In this document: positions 50,918 through 64,000 of the stretch, in pieces
How the letters are laid out: each line of letters starts with the position of its first letter
Numbering within the stretch: the stretch's first letter is position 1
DNA from: Brachypodius melanocephalos
Lineage: Eukaryota > Chordata > Aves > Passeriformes > Pycnonotidae
DNA: 64,000 bases
Direction: 5' to 3'
Assembly (NCBI GenBank): GCA_013398615.1
Contig: VZSR01003803.1
Coordinates: 4,660,050 to 4,724,049 of the forward strand
Made by a program: the position numbers and the translations under genes
Notes under the pieces: generated by a model
What the model was told of the DNA's origin: nothing
What the model saw: only the letters and a program-made list of their open reading frames with translations
Database searches by the model: none

Positions 50918-51711
50918 ATCATTTCTTTTCAAGCAAGCAGCTTGCAATATAATTGTGACTTACCTGGAAAGAGCTTGGTTGTGAAATCTTGAGCAGCCTT
51001 GATGATCACAAAATATGTGCATGCAATAGCCTTTCCATTTTTTTCTTCCTTCTCTCTGAAGAGTCACCTTCATAATATTCCTAGGACAGACAAGCATGAC
51101 CTCACCTTTGTTGAGTGGATAAGCATCATTTTTTTCCAGCTTTTACATGTAAATATTTGCCATGAAAAACATAACCATCATAAAATAAACCTCTGGTTTA
51201 ATTCTGGTGTCATTATACAGGATTCTCCTAAAAAGGGAACATCTGTAAAACACTATAGACATAAATTCATATGGAAGTTGTTATTTTACAGTGCCTTTCC
51301 ACATGGACATGTTCACTGAGTAGTTTACTGCACCCAGTTTCAAGAACAATGAGCTCATGTAAGATTATTAATTCACTATATGTTCCCTATATCCCTTATT
51401 CCTCAGCTACGTCCCTCTCTAGACATGTCCTGAGTGCAAAATAATTTTTCATTCTAACCTTAACATACGTATGTGCAACCTCACTGACAGCAGGAAAGAA
51501 CACTTATGATTTATATCCAGAAAGGAAATGAGAATGACCTCTTCTAGAGGGATGCACAATAAAGGGAAATGATATAAAAATGGTGATTTCATTAAATCTG
51601 ACAGAGTAATACCGATATGTGCCATTTGACAATCTAGTCTGCCACCATAATGACTTGCAGCATTCGTGCTATCTGTACCGTGATGGTTTATCTGCTAGCA
51701 CTAAGATTTTC

Positions 51712-51785
51712 TTTTGTCTGTACAGTGCCTGGCACAACAAGGCCCATGGTTAGGGACTCATGTATGTTATTATAGCAGAAATAAG
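51712..51785 (+). repeat. Possible ancient retroposon tail
   Basis: The run 'tctgtacagtgcctggcaca' followed by 'aggcccatggttagggactc' resembles the conserved 3' tail of old amniote MIR/L2-type retroposons, which often read 'gtacagtgcctagcacaatgggg'. Only the tail is visible, and the match is from memory. Confidence 0.3.
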
Positions 51786-54700
51786 AAATGCTAACCATAG
51801 TTCACTTCAGTGGGACTCAATGTGCCCATATGGTCTGTCCATATGGAGCTGATTTCAGAATGGGTTTCTTTATGTGCAGAACCTTACTGGTTCACAGACA
51901 AAAAGATGAAACTTCAATAAGGAAAATAAGTGGAGAATAAAAAGTAAACCTGGTGGACAGAGACCATGCTATTATTTTTCCTTTCAAACCTCACAAATTA
52001 AAAACAAAGACAAAAATAGCTACAGAGAAATTAAAATCATGACTGCCTAGATTTGAGATGCTCATTAATTATGAATACCACTTTGCATTACACAATGCTA
52101 ACACTCTAGCCAGGATGTATGCTGAGAGAATTAATATCTAAAAGCAATGATTGTATGTGGGGAAGCTGCTTCTTTTTTGAGCAAAATAATGATACCTCTC
52201 TTCCAGCCTGATAATGCTTCACAGCTAATAGACTAGTGCTTGGTAGGCTGAGGTTAATATGATCACGTAAAAATTCCATGTCCCGAGACATCTGTGAAAT
52301 TATTTCATCTTTGCAAAGGGGAATGCACACGAATTGATGTTAATTGCAACATTCATATTTCTGATTTAGTCAAATGCCTTTAAAGCTGGATGATAACGAG
52401 CTGAAATCAGCAAAGTGAATGCAGAGAGAGGCAGTCGAGACGAGGATCAAGTGATAAGAAAGGAGAACATTTCCAGCATCTAAGCCACTGCTTTGGAAGG
52501 CTCTGTCCATGGAAAACAGCTTGACCTCCCTCCAACACATCTATTATTGCAAACAACTTTTCAGAGAGGCTGTACATCGTGGTTGCCAGCAACCCTGCTG
52601 CTTTAGATTTAGGTCTGTGGTGAAACACACCACAAAGTGAAGACAAAAGATGGCATTTTTCTTGAACAACAATGGCTTCTTATGATTTAAGACTGCAGAA
52701 CAAATAACTCTGTAGGTAGATTTGGAAAGGAATGGGTGTATGGGACTCAGACTGTCTGTCTCTGCAGCCTTTATTAACATTACTGTGAATCTTTGTACAT
52801 GCCTAACAGAAGGGCAGACCCCAGTAGCTCCATGGTAGGCTGTACTTACTTCTACAATAACTCAGTGTTTTTCATTTTCATTTTGACCTCCTGAAGCCAC
52901 TGTTTACAGCAAACTGTTCTATTCTTTCTGCTTTTTCTTAATTGTAATTGTGTGGAGAGTGTGTTAGACTGAAAACAAGTCACACACTTTTTTTTTTCCT
53001 CACTCAGATTTTCTTCCTACTCCCTTGTCTACAAGTTGCTTAGTGAAATTGTTCTGGAGCTTCTGTCCTTTGCATGCAGATTTCATAAAATATCAACTTT
53101 TGGGTGCAATAGCTCCAGAACTGGGCACCTGCTTCCTGCTCCCAGGCTGTTCAGCCCATACCTGCAGTCCACAGTGAAGATTATGTTGGATACGGGGAAG
53201 GAGCATGTGGAAAACACTACACATATTGCATGTATATACACTGTAATAAATTCAAGACTGACACTATATTTTTATTGAGTTTTATAGTTGTATTATTTAA
53301 TCTCTTGTATACTCTCTGCCTTTGTAGAGGAGACGGATTGTAAAATGACTCTACAGTAGTCAAACTCACAATGTGTGTAGAGTGAAATGATTTATTACAC
53401 AGAGCACAATACTCTAAGACTGGAAGTGTCACTTTGTAATTAAAGTGTTGGAACAGCTGGGATGATTTATAAGGGTGATATAATGAAATTATTATTCTGA
53501 GGTTTGTCTGTTTCTTGTAAATTTTGTCTACTCCTGGCATGTGCATTAGTCGTGTGGTATTTATAGCATGGGCTTTCCAAGCATAGTTTCAGGGATTAAT
53601 GTACAAAAAATTAATGTATAAATCTCTGAAAATCAGATTAGCAGGATAAAATAATGGGGCCATTGTCAAAATAACAGCCAGGCTTCCCAATGTGTTAATT
53701 CTCTTTTGTAAGGCTCTGAAGATATAGCACAGGTCTAAATGTGTTCTGCTTTACACATAGCACTAACTGTGCAGATTCATCTCACCCAAGGGAGTCCTTT
53801 TTGTAGCCCAGGTTACAAGCATGGAGGACAGGTCCAAACAGAGGAAAATTTGAGTCCGCAAATGGTGATACTTATTGCTCACAGTTTGCTTCAAAACCAC
53901 AAAGGTAATTTCCTCAAAGGTTTTCAAGCTCTGCTTTGAGCCATTCTATCCTATAGCTGAACTCCAGTTCAAGGTGGATGTGAACATAGCATTCAGTCTG
54001 TGTTGGTATCACAATATCCGTTTTGAACGCCAAGATTATTTTTCATTAATTGTTAGCATGGTTTTGTGACTAATAAGACAAACATTACCATGATGTTATT
54101 TAGCAAGATTTTTTTTCACAACAGGACTCCCTTGAGATGCCTCAGCCTATTTCATCAACTTTCTGTCTGCCTTTTCCAGAAGGTACCAGTCTGCCTCCTG
54201 GTCTCTCTCCTGGTCCTCTCCATCTGAAAAAGCTCAAGTGTCTCCAGAGACCTGAACTAGGTCCCTGTCTCACCTGTCTCACACATCCATGGATGCACCT
54301 GCTTGCAGGTGAATAAATGTATGCATCTCAATTCCCAAAAGAAACTGCATCTGCCAGATACAATTTGGTTTTTAATTAGTTTCATCCTTTTCTTTGACAA
54401 GGCTACACAAAACCTTTACATTACAAATACAGACTTTGGAAGAAAATGTCAAAATAAAGCTGTTTTCATTTGAAATTTAGCAATTTATGAAATACTTTGC
54501 TCTTATGAGTTTTCCTCTCCCATGTGTGTGTTTGCTCTGAAGACAGATTTTATGTCTTCAGATGTTTGAACAGATATTTAAAAGAAAAAGGAGGTCAGTT
54601 TTTCATTAATAAATATAGGTTTGATCACTTTAAGACAAAAGCAAATTGAGCTTGAAATTGGCTAAATGCATGAGAGGAAATTAAGACAAGTGAAGATTTG

Positions 54701-55739
54701 GTTTGAGAAATTTTGATAAAATGCATGAACTTTTTATTTAAAAATGGAATTTCAGGCTATCTTTTCAATAAATTAAAACAAAAAAAATATAAAAATCTTT
54801 AGACAAATCATTTATAAACCCAAAATATAATGATTAATTTTTTGTTTTTGTGAGAAAATTATTCTCTGTTTCCTTTTCTTTTGATGTACTGTGGTTTAAA
54901 GATTTTTTTCCCATTTTAGGCAAAGTAGAAGAAGAAAACTAAACTGAAGAAAGTTATAATTACTATTATTCAACTCAACTCAAACTCAAAATTTAACACG
55001 TATTTAAGTAAGATCAGGAATAAGGATCCTCAGTGTTCTCTATATGGCTGTATTTTCAGATGAGAGTCTTTCTGCTTCCCACATTTTAATTGTTCTGTAC
55101 CCTCACACAATATGTGCTGCAATATTAAGGAAACTCTGAAAATTTAATGGTTTTAAAGTTTAAAAAACTGGCAGTACAGATATTGTTCTATCTCTTCTAA
55201 TACAAAGATGTGCATGGCAGCTGCAAAATCTTCCTTAAAATCCTGATTATACTTTGGTTGTTTGCAAAAATACAATTTTTAAAAATTTGACTAGACACCT
55301 TTTTCCACACAGTTTTCAACAAAAAATTACTGATTTTCATTTTTTTTTTTAATGAAAAGCAGCATGGCATATTTGATATCTTGCAAGATTTAATATTTTC
55401 TCTCAACACTGTCTTTCACAATTATTTTTATTGTACTCAAATTTGAAATTCCTGTCGTGTTTTTTTATTTCTGATGAAAACACTTTTTTGTTAATAAGGG
55501 ACTCAAAACACAAAATGAATTTATTAATAATGAAACAAACCCTCTGAATTATTAGATTTTCATAGTTTATCAAAATGCAAATTAGTTTCCAAGTCTCCTG
55601 GGATTTTTTTCTTCATCTTTCAAGATTCTTTTAAAATTAGGTGTTTGTCCCTAGGGAAATAATCTGGTAATTACAGATTATTCTGTGTATGTACCGACTA
55701 TATTTGGTGCAATACACAATTACATCTTTATGTTTAGCA

Positions 55740-55816
55740 ATATATATATATATAGACACACACATATGTATATATATATAGCGTATATACAATATACATA
55801 CATATGTATATACAAT
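55740..55816. repeat. TA/CA microsatellite
   Basis: Alternating TA runs are interrupted by ACACACACA and GTATA steps. The tract is long enough to be length-variable. Confidence 0.92.
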
Positions 55817-58303
55817 AAGTAGTAAGAAACAGATGTTTATAGAATGCATTTCAGATCTTTGTGATGTAGATATCTGAAAAGGCTATACTGATTTCACCTA
55901 AAACCATCAATTTCTCTACTTTGATCATAAAAACCTGGACTGACACACTCAGGTACATTCTTTTGCAATGATATTTTTACATAGTAATATTCAAAAGTGA
56001 AAAACGTTTAACAAGTAGATACCCCAAGATTTGGGGCACTGAAAGTTATTAGCCTTTAAGAAAAAACAAGAAAAATAAAGTGTTATTTGTGCCTTGCTAT
56101 CAAAAAGGAGGGGGGACAAATCAAGGAATGAAAATAACTTGCTGGAAGACTTTTATTATAGAATTCAGCATGAAAATCTTCAGCTTTAATTCTCAGCAAG
56201 GAAAAGACTTGAAATCAGTCCAGGCATGAATATGAGCTTGGCACTCTCTGTGATACCCTCTTTGTTTGTTGTTTCCATAGAAATTGCGTTTCAAAGTCAA
56301 CATATGTACAGGCTCCTTTAGTCTACATTTTATTTTAAATAGTTCTGCTTTGCATCTTCAATACTATTTTTCTAGAAAGGCAGAAGTACTCCATGTCATG
56401 TATTTGCCCAGATATCTGGAAATGATGAACTTTCCTTTATTTGTAGGAAGTACACTGTTCGTTGTTAGAAAAGCTACTTATCTCCTAATATTATTTCTAC
56501 TTCAGAAGGTTATCTAGAAATAGAATAAAAGTCATCAAAAAACCTGATTTTGCAGGAATTTGTGTTCTTTGATTTATCTGTACTTTGAAGTGTATAGGTG
56601 GCATAGCTCTCATTGAAAAATTTAGAGCATTTATCCAGCCCATTTGTTTGTAAGGATGGTATTGTAGAATTAGTGTAGACTTACCAGTACAGCTCAAAAA
56701 TGCATAGGCAAGTTCATTTTTCTGATAGATGCCTTTGGAGACTCTATCAGCAACTCAGTCAGGGATATTTTTATTTCTGTTTCTTTCAAGGGGTAGGAAA
56801 ATGTTCCAGTGGAGATGAAGTCAAACCAGTGCCATGCTGGGGGAAACACGTGGCATCTCTGCTGGGCTCAAGGACTGCTCAGGTTTGCCTTGGTGAGGCA
56901 ATGCGTGGTTAAATGGAAGGTTAAGATCACCTTTCTTACATTTCAGGCTGCTTCAGATGTCTAGTTCTGGGCTGGTCACCCTGTCTTTTCTTTCTTTGAT
57001 GGAGATAAATTGTCACCTTCTGAAAGGGATTAAATTGAACTATCACAATCATCTGTTTCAGGGTGGAAAGACTGGACATGTAGAAAGACACAAGTGGAAT
57101 GGTACTGCAATCTGCTCTCTTCTGCATTATGTTCCTGAAAATTAATATTTTTTTATTGTTGTTAGTTTTTATACATTTCTCAAACATATTAAAAATAGAG
57201 TTTGAGTGGCCTCAGCACAGGGCTGTTTTGTTTCTCTCCACTTCATTATATCTCCCTGAGAATTAAGGCAAAATACACATTTACATGTCATGCCAATACA
57301 TTAACCATTTACAGTTCTCTAGGTGACATAAAGTATTCAAAGATCAAGATGTTACACATAGAAACATACCGATCACACTGAAATCAAATGCGTGCAAGGA
57401 CAGTTTAAAAAACAAAAACAATTAAAAACTCACCCACAAAAGTTAGTCACGAAAAACACCTGTCACCCAGATTGTAAGGCCCACCAAATAGTAGGAAGTC
57501 CAACATTTTTCAGGCACTGAAATAGAAAACAGAAGATTTGCCCTCATGAAATGAAGAGAGTCCCAAAAGTAGAGCAGAACTGACACTTACTTCTAGTTCT
57601 GGGAGATCCCAAAATATCAGACCTAGAAAACTTGAGACATCACTTCATATAGAAAAGCTACAGGCAAATGTTTTCAGTAATTTCTGAGCTTTGCATCTTT
57701 TCAATGGGGGAATCTGACGTGGCATTTGCTCCAGTGTTTGCTTTCAATCATCACTTGCACAATAATAATAAAACACTGCAAAAACCCCCAGCCTCTTCAA
57801 GAAAGCATCCATACAAAAGGGATTGAAGACCCTTCTCTTCACTGGTGTCTTCTTATTTTTGGTGTAAGGGGTAATTAAGATTAACCATATGTACATTGGC
57901 AGTAGTTTTCACACCATAACTCACTTTCAGTCCTTCTCTCATTCCATATTTATCACTCCTTAGTGGTGAAGAGATCTTTGGTTATGCTGGTAGGCATGTG
58001 CTGTCAGGATGCACAGTATTGCCCTGCACTTTCCACGTGCTTAAATGAATTTTCCCTAACATAATGTTAAGCATGGCTTCCTTTTTGGTGAGTGGAAGAT
58101 CAAGATCCAAATAAATTTGACAGTACCTAATGCTAGATCACCTTAAAATTCACTAATGTGCACAAAGCTTCCAGCAAAATCTTTCATGTGCCTGACAATG
58201 AATTTATTTGAGAAGTATAGCAATTTACTGTCAGTGTGTCAGTCCAAGTCTGTGATGTGCAAAAGGCCGTCTTTGCATCAGTGCGAGTGAACATACACAC
58301 ACA

Positions 58304-58371
58304 AAATAGAATCCTTTAATTCTGATATAGCTATACGAAATAAAATCCTTCAATTCTGATATAGCTAAACA
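58304..58371 (+). repeat. 34-bp tandem duplication
   Basis: Two adjacent 34-bp copies (58304-58337 and 58338-58371) built on 'aattctgatatagcta' differ at about four positions, so it is a fairly recent local duplication rather than a microsatellite. Confidence 0.9.
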
Positions 58372-61300
58372 TTCCTTGTAGGGGGATAAATATGTTATGT
58401 CTATTATGTCTGAAGGTGAGCAAAGGGGTGATAAAAGATCCTAGCATAAGCTTGAGGTCTTTTAGTATTTTTATGTGTTTTTACAGATGTGGAAGGTGTG
58501 ATATAAAGCTTCCATTGAGAACTCTCAGAAATCTTTGCTTCTCCAGCCTCCCAAGTGATCTGCTGAATCACAGTGATCAGAACCCAGTCAGTCCTTCACA
58601 GTTTCTGAAATTAGCCTTGACACTCAAGGCCTTCAAAATTTTAATGTGCTTTGTTTTTTTTTGTCAAAACCATACTCTAACAAAAAGAATGAAGTGATAA
58701 AATTCCTTAGGCCAAGTCCATCTCATATGACCAGGGAAAATTTAAGATTAATTTAGCCATTTAGGTCACAAGAATATATTACACTTATGTCAGAAATATT
58801 AATCATATTACTTCTTAAAGTTTTTAATTTATCTTATTTAATACCTTAGTACCCTGCACAACTGATGCATCACTTGCTTTCTAAACTATTTATTTCTGGT
58901 ACATTCCACATCTTTGTTGCCCAGCCTGGGGAGAAGAAAAGAATTCTAGGAACACACTTACCCATCCATTTCTTTCAAATGTTTTCTTAGTACATTAGAC
59001 CTCCCAGAATTTATAACTGGTGCACAAATAATGTTTTCAATATTCATGAGAATAGCCTCAACAAAATCTGCTTTATTATCCACAAAATTGTTAGGCTTGC
59101 TTTTTTTTTTTTTTGGTCCAGATCTTTGTTTTTTCTTCTGAAAAGTTGAAAGCAGGTCTGCTTTTTTTTAAATTTGCAAAATAAACTCCAAATCTTTGTG
59201 TCTTTTGCTTTCCAACTACTTTAAGGGTCTTGCTGTCAAATATCAAGGAGCTATACATTGTATTATTTGCACTGTTGTGCAGTATAGACGAGATGCCTGG
59301 TGACATCTGTGCTGAAGATACCACTGCAATTGCACAATATTTCATTCATTTTTGTCATAGGAATGATCAAAATAAAGGACCTTGTTGTCCCTTATCCTGC
59401 TCCCTCAATGGTCCTTGGAAGATGCATTGTAGACCTGGGAACAGAGCAAGTCTGTACAGACACTTCCCTGGAGTGATCTCCCTTCCTCAAGGAATTTAGG
59501 GTTCAGAGACTTCAGGAGCCAGAGACAGTGCATTCATGTCCTGTGATTCTGTGGCTTATTCTGTCCTGAATTCATCTGGTCAGTTTTTTAACTCATCAAA
59601 ATTTTCAGCTACAATGAGCATAGCAGCTTAACTACGACTTGTAGGAAGAAAAAAGAAATCTCCTTTTACTTGTTTCAAACACACTGCATTGTCATGGCAA
59701 AAAATTAAGGAGGGCAGTGAGAAAAATCTCTCGTAATTTCCCTTCTCTTTGTTACTCAAAACTGTCAGCTATTATCAGAATAATTTTACATTGGAAGGAC
59801 TTTTATTTCCCCATTTTCCCAGATGCCTAATGTCTTACCAAGATATTTAGTTCTTTATTCAGAGAGTTTGCAGCCCAATTAATAGAGTTTCCTATCCACT
59901 GTTTGCGTTGAAGTGAAATTGAATGTCAAGGTCTTATTTACATATTTATTTAGCCATGGAATAATTAGTGAAGTTCTACAGAGAATGTAAAATTCAGTAC
60001 AATTTGGTTCTTCATTACAGTCATTATTTGGCAGGAAAGGGGTGGAGGGGAGGGAAATCAGAGACCACATACTATATTTGAGTCTTTCATGCAGCTGGGC
60101 CTTTGAGTACTGTCAGACAGTCATGTAAGGTTAATAAGACTTTTTGAATTCTAAACAATGTGTGTCTTTTCCCCTTATCTTTCATACGATGTAGAGAGGT
60201 TAAAATTAATAGAAATGTGAGTGGAGCTATAGATGTCTTCTTTTTTATCTTCATTTTCTCCCTGCACTGATCTGGGAGTGAAGGTCCAGGGGAAGCAGAA
60301 GGAGGACACACATCATTCTCCTGTTCACGCATTGGGCTTGCAGGTCATCTCCTTCTTGCCCATTCCAGCACATTCCTCTGCTTGCAGATCTTACAATAAT
60401 AAGCAGGTGTGCAGGTAGCAATGTGGGAATTAGGGAACATTTGCTTCCCACAGCTTTCCTTCTCTCATTATATCTCATGGAAGATGTCTGCACATTTTAT
60501 ATTGTAGTCTGTCAGCATGGGTTTATCTGATTGCTCCTTCTACCAGAGTGTGAGAAGATAAGGGGGTTTCAAGGAAAGAAAAATTGCAGACTTTAAGAAC
60601 CCACTGACAATAACAATCACAAAGTTTAAGGGGTTTTCTGAGGTTCCTGGAAGTCTAGCCAGCTAAACTTCCTTTCAAACCGAAATGAGGTAAAGCTTAC
60701 TGCAGGTAAGGATAATACTCTAAGGAAAATCTAAAAGCAGCATATGATATTAACTTCTTCTGCACATATTTTCTTTCCACTAAAACTGGCCACATTTAAT
60801 CACATTTTTTGTGAGTTTTTTTTTTTTTTTTTAATTTTAAAAGATATTTTGTTGGTGTGTAAAATTTAGGCTCTTTTGCTATCCACAAAGTTTTTATTCA
60901 CCTCAACAAATCCCTCAGATACACTTTAGAAAAACTATAATATTCTCCTCATCACTTTTGAATATTTAAAGGATCAATTTAAGAATAAAATAATATGTGG
61001 CTGAATTTCAGAGAAAAATATGCATTTGAACTGCTTATTTGGTGTACTCCTACTTATAAGCAAAAGCTAGGTTTAATGGAAGCCGATCTGCTCTGGGTCC
61101 AGAAGAGGTTATATGAGGTGACCTCAGCCTCCAAAGGTCCCAGCTGATTTATATACCTGTACCTGTCCCAACTGACTCTCTCATTCCTTTTCCAAATTTA
61201 GTTTTTTGACACTGCCCAGCTGTGTTTGCCTTACCACCAGGAGCTGCTGAGACCTGCTCTGTGCTAAATGTCACTCTGGTGGTTTTTAATACACTGTTTG

Positions 61301-61387
61301 ATTATCTGTTTCCCAAAGCAGGCACACAGAGAAAACCAACACACGACTACAGCTGGGTGTTTTTGTTCTTTTTCTGTTTCTCTGCAG

Positions 61388-61610
61388 AGCAGGATAAATG
61401 GAGCAGGACAAGTCTGGGAGAAGCAACCAGAGGCACTTTTTAGATACAGCTGGTTCTGGGGAGGAGCCCAGCACCACGGGCAGCCCAAGAGGAAACTTCC
61501 TCCTGTCAACTGGCAGAGCAGTCCCTGGAATCAGAGGACACTGGAGAGGAGGAGGAGGAAGAGCACAGGCTTTTATCTGCAAGAATAAAGCTCTGCAGCT
61601 GGTTGAGACA
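61388..61610 (+). other. Candidate 3'-terminal exon of an unannotated transcript
   Basis: A near-ideal plus-strand acceptor ends at 61387: about 30 bases that are almost all T and C, then TGCAG. The next 200 bases are purine-rich with GAGGAGGAGGAGGAAGAG-type enhancer-like sequence. AATAAA lies at 61584-61589, followed about 20-40 bases later by GT-rich sequence (about 61611-61633). This order suits a terminal exon. An open frame of 76 codons (61398-61628, plus) is unrecognised, so a non-coding RNA is more likely than a protein. No upstream exon is proven. An exon at 39.54 kb is one possible partner. Confidence 0.3.
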
Positions 61611-64000
61611 GCTGTGGGGAGCCTGTGATGATGGCAGAGGATGCAGCTCTGCAAGATGGGGGTCTCAGTCCAGGAGAGCTCCAACAGAGCAAAGGCTGGT
61701 CTTCCCTCTCCCTCTAGTTTTTCCATCATTAGTTTCGCACAGGGAGGATTGCTTGTCTGACCCCTCAGCAGGCAAATTTCCCTTGGAAAATTAGCAGAAC
61801 ATTAACCAGAAAAAACCATTAATAATTTCCCTGTAGGTTGCTGAAAAACTTTCTGTGCTTTCAATTTCAATGAGCTCTAAGAAGAGACAGGGATTTCCTG
61901 AAGCTGCACAATACTATCCACCTAGTTAAATCTGGGCCCTGGTCTGATAGCAAGGCCACAGGTATGAGCCACATAGTGCTAAGAAATTGTTTGATGCTTT
62001 TCCTCTGACAGCTGATTCAGCTTCAGAACCACATACCAAAATTTCCACTCTGCCCAGCATGTTTCCAAAAGCCAGAAGTCACATTTGCTGCCTTTCAGCA
62101 AAGATCTGAAAGCAGAGGTGAAGTGTTAAGTGGAGTGGAACAAAACGGTAGGAAATATTGCTTTGGTATCCCCCTTAGATGCTGTCCTGTCATCAAGACT
62201 GACAGGTACAAGGCAAGTTTTGTGCAGACTGTAGATTGGTAGATTGATAACTGCTTTTGCTGTCTTCAGCCTATAACAGGGAGAAGCTCCCTTTTGCCTT
62301 TTGCCATAGTTTCTATGCTTTCATTCCTCTGATTGCATCAGCACCTCTTCTCCCTTGCTTTGGACTGCAGATCAATGACATTTTTCTTGCTCCTAGAAGT
62401 TGCCTGTAATATTTGGCCTGTGTTTTCATACCAGTCTGAATGCCTGTTTTCTTATGCATTAAGTCTGTGTCTAGGTCTCTCAGTATCAGATTAAAAAAAA
62501 ACCCAAAAAACAAAAAACAAAAAAGAAAACCACATGGCCACAATAGTAAAAGCATTGATCCAGTAACATTCACTGGTTCACACAATCTGAGCCCACTGGT
62601 TTATCAGATTGAATTTCCTGTCTGGTTAAGAGACTATCTATCCTTCCACTTGTTCTCTGATTGTCAAGCGGTCCTTGTACCTATCCATCTCAAATAATCT
62701 CAAATAACCTTTTTTTTTCTTTTTTTTTTTCTCTAGACAATTCATATCTCCAGTGGTAATCAAGCAGCATCAACTTTGTCTATCCAGCCCTTGTTTCTCC
62801 ACAGTTTTATGCCTGACTTTTGAAATAACCACAATTAAAATTATGCTCCATTTTCCCATCCCAAATTTCTTTTTTCCCCATTCAACATAGCCAACCAGAC
62901 CTAAAATCCCCACAGAATTCCTAACAAGTAATTAACAATACTGAGGGATATTTCCTTCATGGTGCCATCCAGCTATTAGAGTTTTTTAAAACACAATAAT
63001 GCTACTTGAAACTTTGATCGCTTCAGTATTAGCAGCCCAGAATGGACATTTCCATGGCATTTTACAAAAGGAAGGCACGATATTTTGAGGATCAGCCCAC
63101 TCAGCTCTGAGGAAACAAAAAGTTAATTCTATGAGGTAAAGTGAACCCCCATCCAATGTTGCTGTTTTTTACTTGGAATGTTCTTTGTCCAGAAATCCAC
63201 AGGCCATGTCTCTGTGAAACTCAGTTTAGCATGGCAGCAGTGTTGAAAATGTGATCCTAGAGCTGCAAGCAAGCCAGCAGGTGAGCTTCAGGAAGACTTC
63301 TTACTACTCTGGAAGTTTACCTACTAGTAACTGTTGAAGTCTCTATAGAGCAAGAGGGGCATGTGCTGCTCCTGAGTCACATCCCTGATTCAAAGCTCCT
63401 CATTCGTACCCTTGCACAGGGAATTCCATGGTTAACCAGCTGCTTCAAAAGCTCATCTTATGACAAGTCTCAAGGCTCAGATCCTTCTTTTGTAACACTG
63501 AACATAAAATCTCATTTCAATATTAAAACTGAGTATTGAACATATTTGTGTATGTGACGGTCTGCATAAATATATATTTGAGGGGTTTTCTGGTTCACTC
63601 TGAAGCTCTACCTCAAGTTTCTCCCAATCCCTGTAGCTTTTCAGGGAAAATTAAAAAATACATATTGGTATCCTCAGAGATGAGTCTCTCCTCATGTATA
63701 GTATTTTTGTAATAACATCCATGGGAGGAACAATAAACGAAATGGCAAGGTTTCCCAAACACCCAGGTGAAAATAAAATAAAATTTGAAAATAAATAAAT
63801 AAAATAAAATAAATCAAACATGTAGCATTTCTGTGATAGAATCTGTTTTAAAAGCCTAACATGGAAACCAGGGGAATCAGCTGAAAAATAGAAAACATAA
63901 GACTATGGTTAGAAATATTTTTTGAAAAAACAAATCCTTTCTGTTTGTCCTTCTTGCTCCAGGCTCCCCCATCACAGGCTCCCTGGAAGTGGGACTCAGG
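61611..64000. other. Intergenic DNA, no gene seen
   Basis: AT-rich with T-rich tracts near 62710-62732 and an AAAAT/AAAT repeat at 63770-63815. No TYR exon or other gene is recognised. The sequence is open to the right of the window. Confidence 0.55.
63770..63815. repeat. (AAAAT)n / (AAAT)n simple repeat
   Basis: Imperfect AAAAT and AAAT units. Confidence 0.9.

Larger units (their letters stand above)
50918..61387. other. Intergenic DNA, no gene seen
   Basis: AT-rich sequence with a possible SINE-like tail (51712-51785), a TA-rich microsatellite (55740-55816), a 34-bp tandem duplication (58304-58371) and T-rich runs at about 59100 and 60818. Open frames reach about 110 codons and none is recognised. 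CACGTG E-boxes at about 56848 and 58035 are isolated. Confidence 0.55.

Noticed and set aside
56848..58040. CACGTG E-boxes as possible MITF sites for a downstream TYR gene
   Set aside because: Six-base matches are common by chance (others occur at about 675, 2815 and 7813). They are not clustered and there is no TYR promoter in the window.
1..64000. CRISPR arrays, tRNA or rRNA genes, complete endogenous retrovirus, operon-like gene clusters
   Set aside because: I looked for regularly spaced repeats, tRNA arm signatures, LTR pairs and runs of adjacent long frames and saw none. The window is vertebrate and gene-poor.

Overview
The window looks like a piece of a bird chromosome. Two observations support this. 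One exon (28255-28933, minus strand) encodes the amino-terminal part of metabotropic glutamate receptor 5 (GRM5). The recognisable interspersed repeats are all CR1-type LINEs, the dominant retroposon of birds; the best copy ends in the typical repeated ATAGAATC-type 3' terminus. The sequence is AT-rich, gene-poor and vertebrate-like, with short microsatellites and one 10-N assembly gap set in a poly-A run. I cannot name the species.

Layout, read along the minus-strand gene from right to left. Positions 38.7-64 kb are intergenic sequence upstream of GRM5, with a CR1 carrying reverse transcriptase remnants (43.7-44.7 kb) and an older CR1-like relic (50.6-50.9 kb). In vertebrates the next gene upstream, head to head, is normally tyrosinase (TYR), but I see no TYR exon here. 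Positions 35.8-38.7 kb hold two CpG-rich blocks that are probably the GRM5 promoter region. The smaller block has a near-consensus RE1/NRSF (REST) element on the GRM5 strand and a good minus-strand splice donor. The larger block has a CTCF-like palindrome, a perfect short-loop G-quadruplex motif, a long A-rich tract and a plus-strand splice donor. Positions 29.1-35.7 kb are probably the intron in the GRM5 5' untranslated region. Positions 28.25-28.93 kb are the first coding exon (226 complete codons plus one base), ending in a phase-1 donor. Positions 1-28.25 kb are probably the start of the very long following GRM5 intron, with a degraded CR1 and a large polypyrimidine microsatellite (8.75-8.94 kb).

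Only one protein-coding exon can be defended. The other open frames are short, unrecognised, or products of GC-rich or repeat DNA. The points most worth checking are the RE1-bearing candidate promoter, the short upstream open frames before the GRM5 start, a six-residue extension in the GRM5 signal-peptide region, and two candidate plus-strand non-coding exons (39.54 and 61.39 kb) that could belong to a transcript diverging from the GRM5 promoter. I found no new multi-gene system.
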